From: Prevotella sp.
GTDB lineage: Bacteria; Bacteroidota; Bacteroidia; Bacteroidales; Bacteroidaceae
DNA length: 64,000 nt
Direction of reading: 5' to 3'
NCBI GenBank assembly: GCA_022773395.1
Contig: JALFBL010000010.1
Location: forward strand, 1-64,000
Under the pieces are notes generated by a model that did no database searches, was not told the DNA's origin, and saw only the letters and a list, made by a program, of their open reading frames with translations. Both the position numbers and the translations under genes were made by a program. The first letter of the stretch is position 1; every line of letters begins with the position of its first letter. This document shows positions 53,868 to 62,896 of the stretch, one piece after another.

Positions 53868-54845
53868 ATGAAAAGAACCGTAATATTGGCACTCACTGTA
53901 GCAGTGAGTGCTTCTTTCTTTACAGCCAATGCCCAGAAGAAAGACAAAAAGAAGAAAAAGGAAAAGGTAGAAGAGACAATGCCTGTGGTACTGACCACTC
54001 CGTCCGATTCTATCAGTTACGCTGCCGGAATTACCCTTACCAACGGTCTGGTACCTTTTCTCAAGCAGCAGTATGGTGTTGACGAGGCCTACATGGGCGA
54101 TTTTGTGCGCGGTTTCGAAGAGGCCACCAAATCGGGTGTCACAGAAGCCACGAAAGCATACGGTGCAGGCATCAACATTGCATCGATGGTGAAAAGCCGA
54201 ATGCTTCCTGGTGTATCGGGAGAATTTAAAGATGGACCGGACACCATTCAGGCAGAAATGTTCTATAAAGGGTTTATGGCAGCGTTGCAGAACGACAGTA
54301 CACTCTTTAAAAGAGGCGATGCCGAAAAGTTCTTCAAAGACCGTAAAGACGCAATGACAAATGCCAAGAACGAAGCTAACCGCAAGATGGGAGAGGATTT
54401 TCTGGCTGCCAACAAGACCAAGGAAGGTGTGAAAACTACTGCCAGCGGACTGCAATACAAAGTGCTTGTGCAAGGTACGGGCGAGATTCCTACTGCTACC
54501 GATGAGGTAGTGGTGAAATATGAAGGGAAACTGGTGGACGGCACCGTTTTTGACAGCAGTTATGAACGTAAGGACCCAACCAACAAGTTCCGTGCCAACC
54601 AAGTGATTAAAGGATGGACCGAAGCACTTACCATGATGCCGGTAGGCAGCAAATGGCAACTCTTCATTCCGCAAGAACTGGCTTATGGAGAACGTAATGC
54701 CGGAAAAATTGCTCCTTACAGCGCGTTGATTTTCACCGTGGAATTGCTGGGCGTTGAAAAGCCCAAGGCTGAACCAACTGAAAAAACGGCCGTCCCTTCC
54801 AAGGCAACCACCAAAGCAACGGCCAAGAAAAAAGGAAGAAAATAA
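53868..54845 (+). CDS. FKBP-type peptidyl-prolyl isomerase, periplasmic form
   Basis: The signal peptide ends before Gln (ANA^QKKDKKKKK), leaving a strongly basic mature N-terminus. The Mip-like part begins near SISYAAGITLTNGLVPFLKQ. The FKBP domain contains EVVVKYEGKLVDGTVFDSSY, QVIKGWTEALTMMPVGSKWQ and AYGERNAGKIAPYSALIFTV. The C-terminus adds a Lys-rich extension (ATTKATAKKKGRK). A perfect terminator hairpin follows at 54897-54943, closing the cluster. Confidence 0.93.
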   Translation: MKRTVILALTVAVSASFFTANAQKKDKKKKKEKVEETMPVVLTTPSDSISYAAGITLTNGLVPFLKQQYGVDEAYMGDFVRGFEEATKSGVTEATKAYGAGINIASMVKSRMLPGVSGEFKDGPDTIQAEMFYKGFMAALQNDSTLFKRGDAEKFFKDRKDAMTNAKNEANRKMGEDFLAANKTKEGVKTTASGLQYKVLVQGTGEIPTATDEVVVKYEGKLVDGTVFDSSYERKDPTNKFRANQVIKGWTEALTMMPVGSKWQLFIPQELAYGERNAGKIAPYSALIFTVELLGVEKPKAEPTEKTAVPSKATTKATAKKKGRK

Positions 54846-54896
54846 ATGGAAAGCCAACAGACTGTGTTTTAAGAACGGTTTGATGGTATAAAACGA

Positions 54897-54943
54897 AAAA
54901 GAGCCAATGTTCCGGCTTTTGAAAACGGAACATTGGCTCTTTT
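54897..54943. terminator. Terminator of the FKBP cluster
   Basis: AAAAGAGCCAATGTTCCG (54897-54914) and CGGAACATTGGCTCTTTT (54926-54943) are perfect complements of 18 bp with an 11-nt loop. A-rich and T-rich flanks make it a bidirectional terminator. Confidence 0.9.
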
Positions 54944-55149
54944 CTATATGCTGCAGCTACACCTATTATTATAATAGTGGGGCCGATGCCTGTAGTCCAT
55001 ATTTTTTACTTATCCGCAAATCTTTGGCAAATTGCATAAATATCACATAATACCACGATTTTTAAATAATATTCTACAGAATGTGCAAAAAATGCAAGAG
55101 AAAACTATCTTTTTATGCAGAAAATCTTGGATTTTTCATTTATTAATCC

Positions 55150-55245
55150 TATCTTTGCGCATAGCTTTTGAAAAATTATCATCGTTTCATAATATAATTA
55201 TACTTTTAGGGTGAGGTAGGGCGTGATGTCCATCCCTCACTTTTT
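55150..55245 (+). ncRNA. Possible short transcript between promoter and terminator
   Basis: TATCTTTG (55150-55157) with TTGG 19 bp upstream is a fair promoter. About 45 bp later GTGAGG (from 55211) can pair with CCTCAC ahead of a T-rich run (about 55239-55250). No open frame fits between. A small RNA is possible; a chance arrangement or an attenuated leader of the gene at 55367 cannot be excluded. Confidence 0.35.
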
Positions 55246-55316
55246 GTTTGTTGCCACAAAGGACATCTTGTGGCATTTTATCCATGAGCAAGCTTGTCCT
55301 GTTCGATTGAAATGTG

Positions 55317-55324
55317 TATTTTTG
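55317..55324 (+). promoter_or_regulatory. Promoter -7 element for the LRR protein
   Basis: TATTTTTG matches TAnnTTTG, with a TTG at 55294-55296 about 20 bp upstream. It leaves a leader of about 36 nt before the start at 55367. Confidence 0.55.
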
Positions 55325-55366
55325 CACGTGACTTATCATATTATTTATAATCTTTAACCTCATTTT

Positions 55367-56965
55367 ATGAATTTAAGAAGAATTACTTTCACCTACTTGG
55401 CAATAGCCATGCTTTGTATTCAGTCTGTCCATGCACTGACGGAGAGAACAGAATCGTTTTCCCATCGTGCAGAAAAAAATCAGCAAGGAATGATGTTGCT
55501 AAACAGCAAAATGCTGAAAGGCGATGCCGTAAGACTGAGTATTGCTGCCGAAAACGGAATTGTAAGCATTGATTTGGGAGACGGAAATCTTTTGGAGAAA
55601 GAGGTATCGGCCGATGTGGACAAGCCAACGTTTTTGCCGCTGACCGCTCCTGTTGACAATCCCACAATAACCATCAAGGGAAACGTTTTGGGCATTGAAT
55701 GCTCATCACTACAGCTGAGCGATCTGGACTGTTCCCAAATGCCTTCCATGCTGCTGTTGAAGTGCGACATCAACCATCTTGGCTCACTGGACGTTTCACA
55801 CAACATCCGCCTTGCCCGCCTATATTGTAATGACAACGAAATGACATCCTTGAATTTGGGTGAAGCGGAAAACCTGCTCTTGCTCTACTGCCAGGAAAAC
55901 AAGTTGGAGACACTGGATCTTTCCAAGGCCTCGAATTTAATGGAGTTGGCCTGCTACAAGAATCAACTGGCGGCATTGGACATTACCCAATGTCCCGAAA
56001 TTTCCGTTTTGAATGTGAGCAAGAACAAAATCAAACAAATTGATTTGAGGAAACAAAACCGACTCAGTGAACTTTTCGTAGAAAACTGTGGCTTGCAGTC
56101 ACTGGATGTCACTGCCACAAGTTATTTGGAAAAATTGTATTGTGGAGACAACCAACTCACTGAATTGAATTTGTCAAAAGCCACACAGTTGCAAGAACTG
56201 AACTGCAAGTTGAATAGCCTGAAAACATTGGATCTGTCTTCATGCACCCAAATGAGCGAACTGTATTGTTTCTCCAATCAATTGGAAGAACTGGATTTGT
56301 CGAAGATGAAAAATCTCACTGTGCTGAGCTGCGGAGACAATATGCTGAAAAAAATAGACATTACCAACAACCCCGCACTCGAATCGGTAAGTTGCAGCTT
56401 CAACGCCTTGGAGGAGTTTCATTGTGGAAACCACACAAATATCGTTGCCATGGGTTTGGACCACAACAACTTGACCACTCTATCCGTAAAAGGACATACC
56501 GCTTTGCAGATGCTGGATATAAACCATAACCAACTGACGGTGGAGGGAGCAAAAACCTTGTTTGAAAGTCTGGAAGCACGTTCGGAAGACGAACCGGGCT
56601 TTTTGGTGATGCTCAACTCGGCGGAATTTCCAGAACCCGACAACAACCAATTCAACTATGCCGATTTTACAAGTGCAAAAGCAAAGAACTGGTATCTTGT
56701 AGATGGCGAAGAAGAAATCACAACCGGAATCAATCAGGCGAATCATGGCCAGTGCCATGTCCGCATTTCTGCCGATCAATCAACATTGAATGTCAGAGGG
56801 GCACAGGAAAACGCCACAATTGCCATATATGGCGTGAATGGCATCAAGGAAATCTCGTCAACGACGGATCAGCAAGGGCATGCAGATCTTTGTATCGCAT
56901 CGCTCCATAAAGGTGTACATATTGTCAGGGTGGGAACCTGCCAACACGTTTTTGTTTTTAAATAG
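55367..56965 (+). CDS. Secreted leucine-rich repeat protein with sorting tail
   Basis: The signal peptide is about 23 residues (LAIAMLCIQSVHA^LTER), without Gln at the mature end. Residues about 110-400 carry a dozen 21-residue LRRs of the pattern LxxLxCxxNxLxxLDLSxxx, such as LMELACYKNQLAALDITQCP and LEKLYCGDNQLTELNLSKAT. After a linker the C-terminal 90 residues look like a sorting domain (STLNVRGAQENATIAIYGVN, GVHIVRVGTCQHVFVFK). The repeats resemble internalin-like and BspA-type binding surfaces. The partner is unknown. Followed by a terminator (57040-57078). Confidence 0.87.
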   Translation: MNLRRITFTYLAIAMLCIQSVHALTERTESFSHRAEKNQQGMMLLNSKMLKGDAVRLSIAAENGIVSIDLGDGNLLEKEVSADVDKPTFLPLTAPVDNPTITIKGNVLGIECSSLQLSDLDCSQMPSMLLLKCDINHLGSLDVSHNIRLARLYCNDNEMTSLNLGEAENLLLLYCQENKLETLDLSKASNLMELACYKNQLAALDITQCPEISVLNVSKNKIKQIDLRKQNRLSELFVENCGLQSLDVTATSYLEKLYCGDNQLTELNLSKATQLQELNCKLNSLKTLDLSSCTQMSELYCFSNQLEELDLSKMKNLTVLSCGDNMLKKIDITNNPALESVSCSFNALEEFHCGNHTNIVAMGLDHNNLTTLSVKGHTALQMLDINHNQLTVEGAKTLFESLEARSEDEPGFLVMLNSAEFPEPDNNQFNYADFTSAKAKNWYLVDGEEEITTGINQANHGQCHVRISADQSTLNVRGAQENATIAIYGVNGIKEISSTTDQQGHADLCIASLHKGVHIVRVGTCQHVFVFK

Positions 56966-57039
56966 CCGGGAAGCATCCCGTTGCGTCTGTCGCAGGTTTG
57001 AAAGGCAAAGAGTCCGAAGCATTCTCCGGTTTGCCACAG

Positions 57040-57078
57040 AAAAAGGCCAAGGGTTTCTTGGAAACTCACGGCCTTTTT
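57040..57078. terminator. Terminator after the LRR gene
   Basis: AAAAAGGCC (57040-57048) pairs with GGCCTTTTT (57070-57078), with an inner GTTTC/GAAAC pairing around TTG. A T tract is part of the right arm. Confidence 0.85.
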
Positions 57079-57180
57079 ACCGTATCTGCACCGGAGGCCG
57101 AATCTTCGAGTTCGAATTCGAAAAACAGTTTTTTTTCGATGATTGTTCAGAAATAATGTCTGAATGATATAAAAAAATAT

Positions 57181-57188
57181 TATCTTTG
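57181..57188 (+). promoter_or_regulatory. Promoter -7 element for the Omp28-like pair
   Basis: TATCTTTG matches TAnnTTTG. The start codon is about 200 bp downstream, an unusually long leader. Confidence 0.5.
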
Positions 57189-57389
57189 CAGCAACTTATC
57201 TTGTTTGTACGACAACATGGGAATATGTTGGCGAAGAGAGGAATGAATATGTGCTATGAAATGATAGAAATCAATTGAAGGAAAACAAAGATATTCTGAC
57301 TTTTGGAAAACATTCAAACAGACACATAGCCATTGTAGGCTGCAAATGCAAATACTTGTTTAACAATAACAATCTGTAAATGTATTAAA

Positions 57390-59249
57390 ATGAAACAACT
57401 AATTAACTTTTTGTCCAGCAGGGGCTTATTGCTGCTTGCCATCCTGTCGGCAGGGCAGTTGAGTGCAAAAGCACAAGAGACAGATGAAGTGTGTTTAACT
57501 TATTCGAGCAGAATTGAAAATCCGCAACCAGGTTCCGGCCAAATTCTTTCAAGAGGAACGAGCGGAGCAGGCATCGAATTGCAGCCGGTACAAGGACTCG
57601 CCGGCGCACGTATCAAAGCCATAGAACCTTGCTTTATCTTTGACAACAAGGACCAGGAGTTGTCGGGCATGGTGTGCGTATGGGATTCCGAGACGCGCAA
57701 AGTGCTTTACAGCCAAGATGCCGATTTTAAATTTGGATACAACAAAATCATGCTGGACACGCCTTTTCTCATACCAGACACACCAATTCTCATAGGAGTG
57801 CAACTCACCCTTAACGAAGACACAAAGGTGCTTGGGGCTGATGCTGCCGGTGCACGGTTTACGGGTGGGCGTTACGTCATCTTCGGAACATATATATACG
57901 ACTACACTCTTTACGAAGGGTACTCTAACTGGGCCATGGACGTATGGATTGATCCCAACGGGAAAGACCTGAGCCAGAACTTTCCAATTTTGGACATCAG
58001 CAGTAGGAATCCGTACATCACAGCCGGCGGAAAGGCTGCCATAACCGTGAAATTGCAAAACCTCAGCACCCAAAAGCTTACTGCTGCAAAATGGTCTGTA
58101 AGAGGCATAACGGCAGATCCCGTAGAAGGCACGACGAACGGAGAAATGGCGAAAGGAGCCATAGCCTATTTGCAAACGGAAGTGCCTGTAGAGAGAACCG
58201 CCGACATGCAATTTGCCTTGACCGAAATCAATGGAAACACCGTGAAAAATGAAATGCCGGCAAAGCTCGGTGTACTGTATTATTCCAAGAGCGGCATGCC
58301 TAAACGCGAACATCTTATAGAGCGTTGGGCTGGCGAATGGGCACCCTACATCGGGAAATCGATAGGTGAGACAAAAGATGCCCAAGATTTCTTCGAGGGA
58401 ACTGCCCTTAAATTTAACATTTGCCAAATTCACATGCATGAAGGTGCATATACAACAGAAGACGGTGAAGTTTTTGGAATGAACGCCTATGGAGGACTGC
58501 CCTCAGCAAAGCGCAGTGCCCCCAGACTTTCGCTTAACCGAATGACTTTCGGAACCGACAAGACCGTGACCTACTCTTCCGAGGGGCGCACTACAAAATT
58601 GCTTGACGAGACAGACAAAAACACTTATTCTTTTTATGATTTCAAGGCAAGTCTTAACAAAACGGACAATCCCAATGAGTTGAAGGCAACAGTTGACATT
58701 CAGGAACTTGAAAAAATCTATTTCGACGATGTGGTAGTTACCCTTTCACTGCTCGAAGACAATGTTCCGGTAATCGACCAGATAATGGCTCCCGATGGCT
58801 ACAACCATCATCAGGACATCTTTATCAAAACCATCAACGGAGTGAATGGCACACCATTGGCATTCAGCAATGAGAAATTCAGCCAGACCTACGATATTGT
58901 TCTTCCCGAGCCCTTCTCCGGAAATCCTGACAATTTCAAGGTGTTGGTAACTATCGGCCGCCGTCCAGACGCCAAGTCTCACATCTGCTCCAAAACCATA
59001 CTCGATTCTCGCATCCTGAAAGTTTCAAATGCGGGTACCACAGCCATACAAGACGCGGAAAACGGCTTCCGCCCTTCCGTGAGCGTTGAAAATGGAAACA
59101 TTAGAATATGGGGCGACTACGACAAGGTGGAGGTATTCAACTCCTGCGGAAGACAAATGACCCAGACACAACTGCCGGATGGCCTATACTTGGTGAAAGT
59201 GTATCATGAGGGCACAGCTACCATACAAAAAGTTTTGGTAAAGAAGTAG
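57390..59249 (+). CDS. Secreted Omp28-like protein without the CxxC site
   Basis: The signal peptide ends before Gln (SAKA^QETDE). Residues 25-290 are an unrecognised beta-rich region. Near residue 305 the sequence KREHLIERWAGEWAPYIGKS occupies the place where the next gene has KRVIEEEYTGTRCGWCPRG. The two redox Cys are thus absent (EWAPYIG replaces CGWCPRG), while the following QIHMHEGAYTTEDG and AYGGLPSAKRSA still parallel that paralogue. The end (VEVFNSCGRQMTQTQ, PDGLYLVKVYHEG) is a sorting-type tail. It is probably a surface protein derived from a thioredoxin-like ancestor. Followed 1 bp later by the Cys-bearing gene. Confidence 0.75.
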   Translation: MKQLINFLSSRGLLLLAILSAGQLSAKAQETDEVCLTYSSRIENPQPGSGQILSRGTSGAGIELQPVQGLAGARIKAIEPCFIFDNKDQELSGMVCVWDSETRKVLYSQDADFKFGYNKIMLDTPFLIPDTPILIGVQLTLNEDTKVLGADAAGARFTGGRYVIFGTYIYDYTLYEGYSNWAMDVWIDPNGKDLSQNFPILDISSRNPYITAGGKAAITVKLQNLSTQKLTAAKWSVRGITADPVEGTTNGEMAKGAIAYLQTEVPVERTADMQFALTEINGNTVKNEMPAKLGVLYYSKSGMPKREHLIERWAGEWAPYIGKSIGETKDAQDFFEGTALKFNICQIHMHEGAYTTEDGEVFGMNAYGGLPSAKRSAPRLSLNRMTFGTDKTVTYSSEGRTTKLLDETDKNTYSFYDFKASLNKTDNPNELKATVDIQELEKIYFDDVVVTLSLLEDNVPVIDQIMAPDGYNHHQDIFIKTINGVNGTPLAFSNEKFSQTYDIVLPEPFSGNPDNFKVLVTIGRRPDAKSHICSKTILDSRILKVSNAGTTAIQDAENGFRPSVSVENGNIRIWGDYDKVEVFNSCGRQMTQTQLPDGLYLVKVYHEGTATIQKVLVKK

Positions 59250-59250
59250 A

Positions 59251-60288
59251 ATGATGAAGAAAGCAGTATTCATGATCATTGTCGCTGTGTTAAATTCCGC
59301 TGCCTTTGCGCAAACCAAACGCGTAATCGAGGAAGAATACACCGGCACAAGATGCGGATGGTGTCCGAGAGGCACTGTGGGGATGGAACTGGTACAGGAA
59401 AAATATGGAGACCGTGTGATACAGGTGGCTGCCCACTACCCACCGCAAGACGGCACCTCCATGGCAACATTGTCAAAGTGGTCGGGCTACGAAAATATTA
59501 TGGCAAGAATTGTGGGAGTACCAACGGCATTCTTGGACAGACGGTTTGACATCGACCCTTACCATGGAAGAAATTCCAAAGGATTCGGAGCGCCAGAAAT
59601 GATTGACCAACTGCTGGAACAAAAATGTATTGCAGACATTGATGTTGAAGCAAAATGGACCGACGAGAAGTATCAATGGGTTGAAATTACATCCAATGTT
59701 AAATTCTACGAGAATCTCAACCGGGAATACAGGCTGGCCTATGTCATCACTGCCGACAGCATGTATAAAGATGATGTAGATTGGGCGCAATTGAATTATT
59801 ACTATAATTTGGGAGACGACTCCAGCATAACATCCGACCCGAATCTTGAACCGCTTACGCACGAAAAAAAATACATAAAGGGACTGAAGTACAACCACGT
59901 TCCGGTGGCAGGAGCCGGGGTGGAACTGGGTATGGAAGGTTCACTTCCTCCATCGGTAGCCACCACTGAAAATTATGTACACAGAGTGCAACTTGAGATT
60001 CCTGTTTTTGAAACGACAGAAACCAATCCCCACCCCACGGTTATTCCCAAGGAGCATTTGAATGCAATTGCTTTCATTCTGGATGCCAAGTCAGGATATA
60101 TTGTGAATGTGAATAAGATGAAAATACCAGCACCGGCCACCACGGGCATCAATGCCCCCTCCACGAAAGAGGTATTCCCGTCTAAAACGATATATGCGGT
60201 TGACGGAAGTCTCAGGCCGAAAGCCATGCGGGGACTGAACATCATTAGGATGGAAGACGGCAGCATGCGGAAAGTTTGGGTAAAGTAG
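59251..60288 (+). CDS. Omp28-like secreted protein with thioredoxin CxxC
   Basis: The signal peptide ends before Gln (SAAFA^QTKRV). The redox motif follows at once: EEEYTGTRCGWCPRGTVGME, then YGDRVIQVAAHYPPQDG and the cis-Pro loop VGVPTAFLDRR. This layout is seen in the Omp28-related outer-membrane lipoproteins and secreted proteins of Bacteroidota. The C-terminal half is a beta domain and the end (TIYAVDGSLRPKAMRGLNII, SMRKVWVK) is the short sorting-type tail. It may act on disulfides at the cell surface. It is the partner of the preceding gene in one transcript. Confidence 0.82.
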   Translation: MMKKAVFMIIVAVLNSAAFAQTKRVIEEEYTGTRCGWCPRGTVGMELVQEKYGDRVIQVAAHYPPQDGTSMATLSKWSGYENIMARIVGVPTAFLDRRFDIDPYHGRNSKGFGAPEMIDQLLEQKCIADIDVEAKWTDEKYQWVEITSNVKFYENLNREYRLAYVITADSMYKDDVDWAQLNYYYNLGDDSSITSDPNLEPLTHEKKYIKGLKYNHVPVAGAGVELGMEGSLPPSVATTENYVHRVQLEIPVFETTETNPHPTVIPKEHLNAIAFILDAKSGYIVNVNKMKIPAPATTGINAPSTKEVFPSKTIYAVDGSLRPKAMRGLNIIRMEDGSMRKVWVK

Positions 60289-60308
60289 TGTCAAACAGTA
60301 AGCTAAAG

Positions 60309-60352
60309 AAAAGAGTTAAGCGCCTGATTATTGGCAGTTTAACTCTTTTTTT
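60309..60352 (+). terminator. Terminator of the Omp28-like pair
   Basis: AAAAGAGTTAA (60309-60319) pairs with TTAACTCTTTT (60339-60349) with an inner GCC/GGC pairing. A T tract of eight follows, so it ends transcription on the plus strand. Confidence 0.88.
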
Positions 60353-60552
60353 TACACCTGCTTGGTACAATTCCATTTGGTTCATCGCGTATATCGTTAT
60401 GGAGATTTTTCAAATCTCTACCTACGCATTTGTCGGACGAACCGAAAAGAGATAACCGCAGCCAACTGATACGCAATTGCTTCCCTTTCATCTCCATGTG
60501 CCAAAATCCAGAAAATCTGTTTTAAACAGTTGCGGTTATTTGAAAAAAGATG

Positions 60553-60560
60553 TATTTTTG
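60553..60560 (+). promoter_or_regulatory. Promoter -7 element for the DKNYY-repeat gene
   Basis: TATTTTTG lies 24 bp before the ATG at 60584. The position rules out the longer frame from 60530. Confidence 0.5.
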
Positions 60561-60583
60561 CAACCGTCACTAAGTTTTACAAT

Positions 60584-61234
60584 ATGATGAACAGAAAAAG
60601 ACCGCTTCGCATGTATGCCCTTATACCGGTGTGCACACTTCTATGGATGAGTTCTCCACTAAAAGGCCTGGCACAGAACCAATCTATGGACTATTTCTAT
60701 CAAGACGGCATCATGTTTTTTCGAGGATCGCCAATGACCGGAACAGATCCGGCTTCATTCATAGAATTAGGACATGGGTATGCCAAAGATCGTTTCAATG
60801 TCTATTATAAAGGCAAGGTGTTGGAATATGTTGACCCCTTTTCTTTTCAACTAAAGCGGAATACGTATTCCGAATATGACGACGTTCTCCCTTATCCAAA
60901 TATGGAGAACGTTGAAGGATACAGAATCACGCCAAACGCTGTACTCTTCAACGGAAAGAAAATAAAAGAGGCAAACAGCCACAGCTTCAAGATTTTAAAT
61001 GGCGGATATGCCAAAGACAACTTTCATGTTTATTTTTTGGGAAAGCAAATAGACAATGCCACAACAAACTCTTTTCAGTATATTGGAGACGGATATGCAA
61101 AAGATTCATTCCGTGTATTTTATCTTGGGAAGGAAATGAAAGATGCAACTCCATTTTCGTTTAAAGTGACAGGAAACGGCTATGCCGAAGACACATTCCG
61201 CACATACTATCGTGGTAGAGAAGTAAGCGATTGA
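60584..61234 (+). CDS. DKNYY-repeat exported protein
   Basis: The ATG at 60584 gives a signal peptide (ALIPVCTLLWMSSPLKGLA) cut before Gln. The mature part has four repeats of about 26 residues with the core GYAKDxFxVYYxGK: GYAKDRFNVYYKGK, GYAKDNFHVYFLGK, GYAKDSFRVFYLGK and GYAEDTFRTYYRGR. This is the DKNYY family pattern. The family's function is not known. It stands alone; no tail of the sorting type is present, so it may be periplasmic or surface-bound by other means. Confidence 0.8.
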   Translation: MMNRKRPLRMYALIPVCTLLWMSSPLKGLAQNQSMDYFYQDGIMFFRGSPMTGTDPASFIELGHGYAKDRFNVYYKGKVLEYVDPFSFQLKRNTYSEYDDVLPYPNMENVEGYRITPNAVLFNGKKIKEANSHSFKILNGGYAKDNFHVYFLGKQIDNATTNSFQYIGDGYAKDSFRVFYLGKEMKDATPFSFKVTGNGYAEDTFRTYYRGREVSD

Positions 61235-61378
61235 CAGCATAAATAGATATTCAACATTTAATGCGCCCGCTGGCTTGTCTCATCCGTCAGCCAGCCCTAT
61301 TACCAACAACCATGCGATGCACAGAGCATAAAGACACAGCCTGCACGCATGGTTGCGGTAAAATAAAGGAAAGGCAGA

Positions 61379-61918
61379 CTAAATGGTGATGCCCAATTTC
61401 ACGTAAACCGTGTTGCGCTTGTGTCCGTTCCCATCAGCTTTTTCTTCGTATTTCGTATAGTTGAGACCCACGGCGGGAATCAGATTGAGGCGAGACACCT
61501 TGATACTGTAGCCCACAGAAAGGTCAAAGTCGAACTTTCCACGATAAATCTTGTCGTTGTTGATGAGAGGAAGACCTGTTTGAAGATTAACCACTACGTT
61601 CTTGGAAGTTGCCAACGGATGATAGCGGAGGTCAAGAAAGGCAGGAACATAACTGAAACTGGGGTTGCTGAAATGGTCAATACCAAACCCCAGCCCCACT
61701 GATACGTTGTCTGCCAGGTAATATCCTCCCAACACATGAAATGCCATGCCATTGTTGCTGCTGGGCTTGTTGCCGTCGGGGCCTGTTGTTTTCTTGCCCA
61801 ATATATAACCGTCGCGAAGTTCCAAACCGCCCCACCAATTACTTTTTTCTTTCTGTTGTGCGCTCACCGCTGTTGTCACGGCAGCAACAAGCACGAGTGT
61901 CATCAAAATTTTCTTCAT
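61379..61918 (-). CDS. Small outer-membrane beta-barrel protein
   Basis: The ATG at 61918 is preferred to 61948 as it gives a tidy signal peptide (MKKILMTLVLVAAVTTAVSA^QQKEK). Amphipathic strands follow (AFHVLGGYYLADNVSVGLGF, FSYVPAFLDLRYHPLATSKN, FDFDLSVGYSIKVSRLNLIP), ending in TVYVKLGITI. The pattern fits a porin-like small barrel. Function unknown. It is in no clear operon: murI ends 58 bp upstream on the same strand. Confidence 0.8.
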   Translation of the reverse strand: MKKILMTLVLVAAVTTAVSAQQKEKSNWWGGLELRDGYILGKKTTGPDGNKPSSNNGMAFHVLGGYYLADNVSVGLGFGIDHFSNPSFSYVPAFLDLRYHPLATSKNVVVNLQTGLPLINNDKIYRGKFDFDLSVGYSIKVSRLNLIPAVGLNYTKYEEKADGNGHKRNTVYVKLGITI

Positions 61919-61975
61919 TGCATTTTCTTTTTTTAGTGTTATTGTCATTTTCCCATTCTATGAGGTGGTGTCCCT

Positions 61976-62827
61976 TTATTCGAGCACCACGTTCTCCACC
62001 TCCACTTGCTCACGGAGAAAGAGCAGGGCGCGCTCCTTGAACTTTTCAGGATTCTCGGTGGTGAGATAGTGGCACGACGAACCTTTTGTACATTTCCGTT
62101 CCATTTCCGGATGCCGTGCCAAATAATCTTTCAGGCTGTTGGCCACATATTCGCCCTGTGGTATCACTTTCACGCCGCATGGAACATATTTCACAATCTT
62201 GCTCATCAACAACGGATAGTGCGTACATCCCAGAATGACAGAATCGACGGCAGGGTCGCTCTCCAACAGTTGGGCTATACGCTTGTGGACAAAATAGTCG
62301 GCGCCGGGACTGTCGCCTTCGTTTGCCTCTACAATGGCCGCCCACAGCGGGCACGCCACTCCTGTGACGGAAATGTCGGGAAATATCTTGTTGATTTCAA
62401 TGTCGTAACTCCGGCTGTTCACCGTTCCCTCAGTGGCCAACAGACCTATATGCCGACTTTGAGTGATACTGCCTATGCATTCTGCCGTAGGGCGGATAAT
62501 GCCCAGCACCCTGCGTCCCGGGTCTATCTGCGGCAAGTCTTTCTGCTGAATGGTGCGGAGTGCTTTTGCCGAAGCGGTGTTGCAGGCAAGAATCACCAAG
62601 TGGCATCCCATGGAAAAGAGTTTCAGTACAGCCTCACGAGTGAATTTGTACACCACATCGAAAGAGCGCGAACCATAAGGTGCACGCGCATTGTCTCCCA
62701 GATACAGATAATCGTACTGTGGAAGAATCTTCCGCATTTGGCAGAGAATGGTCAAACCACCATAACCGCTGTCAAACACGCCTATCGGGCCTGGAACGTT
62801 CGCAAGGTTCATCATCTGCTTTGGCAT
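61976..62827 (-). CDS. murI: Glutamate racemase
   Basis: Makes D-glutamate for peptidoglycan. The two catalytic Cys are visible in VILACNTASAKALRTIQ and SVILGCTHYPLLMSKIV. The N-terminal GPIGVFDSGYGGLTILCQMR and LYLGDNARAPYGSRSFD complete the substrate site. ATG codons at 62827 and 62815 are both possible. It follows two OmpH genes, the usual order in Bacteroidales. Confidence 0.95.
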   Translation of the reverse strand: MPKQMMNLANVPGPIGVFDSGYGGLTILCQMRKILPQYDYLYLGDNARAPYGSRSFDVVYKFTREAVLKLFSMGCHLVILACNTASAKALRTIQQKDLPQIDPGRRVLGIIRPTAECIGSITQSRHIGLLATEGTVNSRSYDIEINKIFPDISVTGVACPLWAAIVEANEGDSPGADYFVHKRIAQLLESDPAVDSVILGCTHYPLLMSKIVKYVPCGVKVIPQGEYVANSLKDYLARHPEMERKCTKGSSCHYLTTENPEKFKERALLFLREQVEVENVVLE

Positions 62828-62896
62828 TTGGTTTCTTTAGGGTCAATCGCTGGCTGAACAGGACAAGGGATGGAGCAAACGCACCGTCCACACGCT

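Larger units (their letters stand above)
54944..55366. other. Intergenic region between FKBP cluster and LRR gene
   Basis: No protein gene is seen. Two promoter-like boxes (55150-55157 and 55317-55324) and a terminator-like hairpin between them are the only structures noted. Confidence 0.65.
56966..57389. other. Intergenic region before the Omp28-like pair
   Basis: It contains the LRR terminator, a promoter box (57181-57188) and a leader of about 190 nt without a recognised riboswitch or gene. Confidence 0.65.

Noticed and set aside
52974..54857. 627-codon open frame on the minus strand across the FKBP genes
   Set aside because: It mirrors two FKBP genes with strong family motifs; the translation is Phe/His-rich low-complexity sequence.
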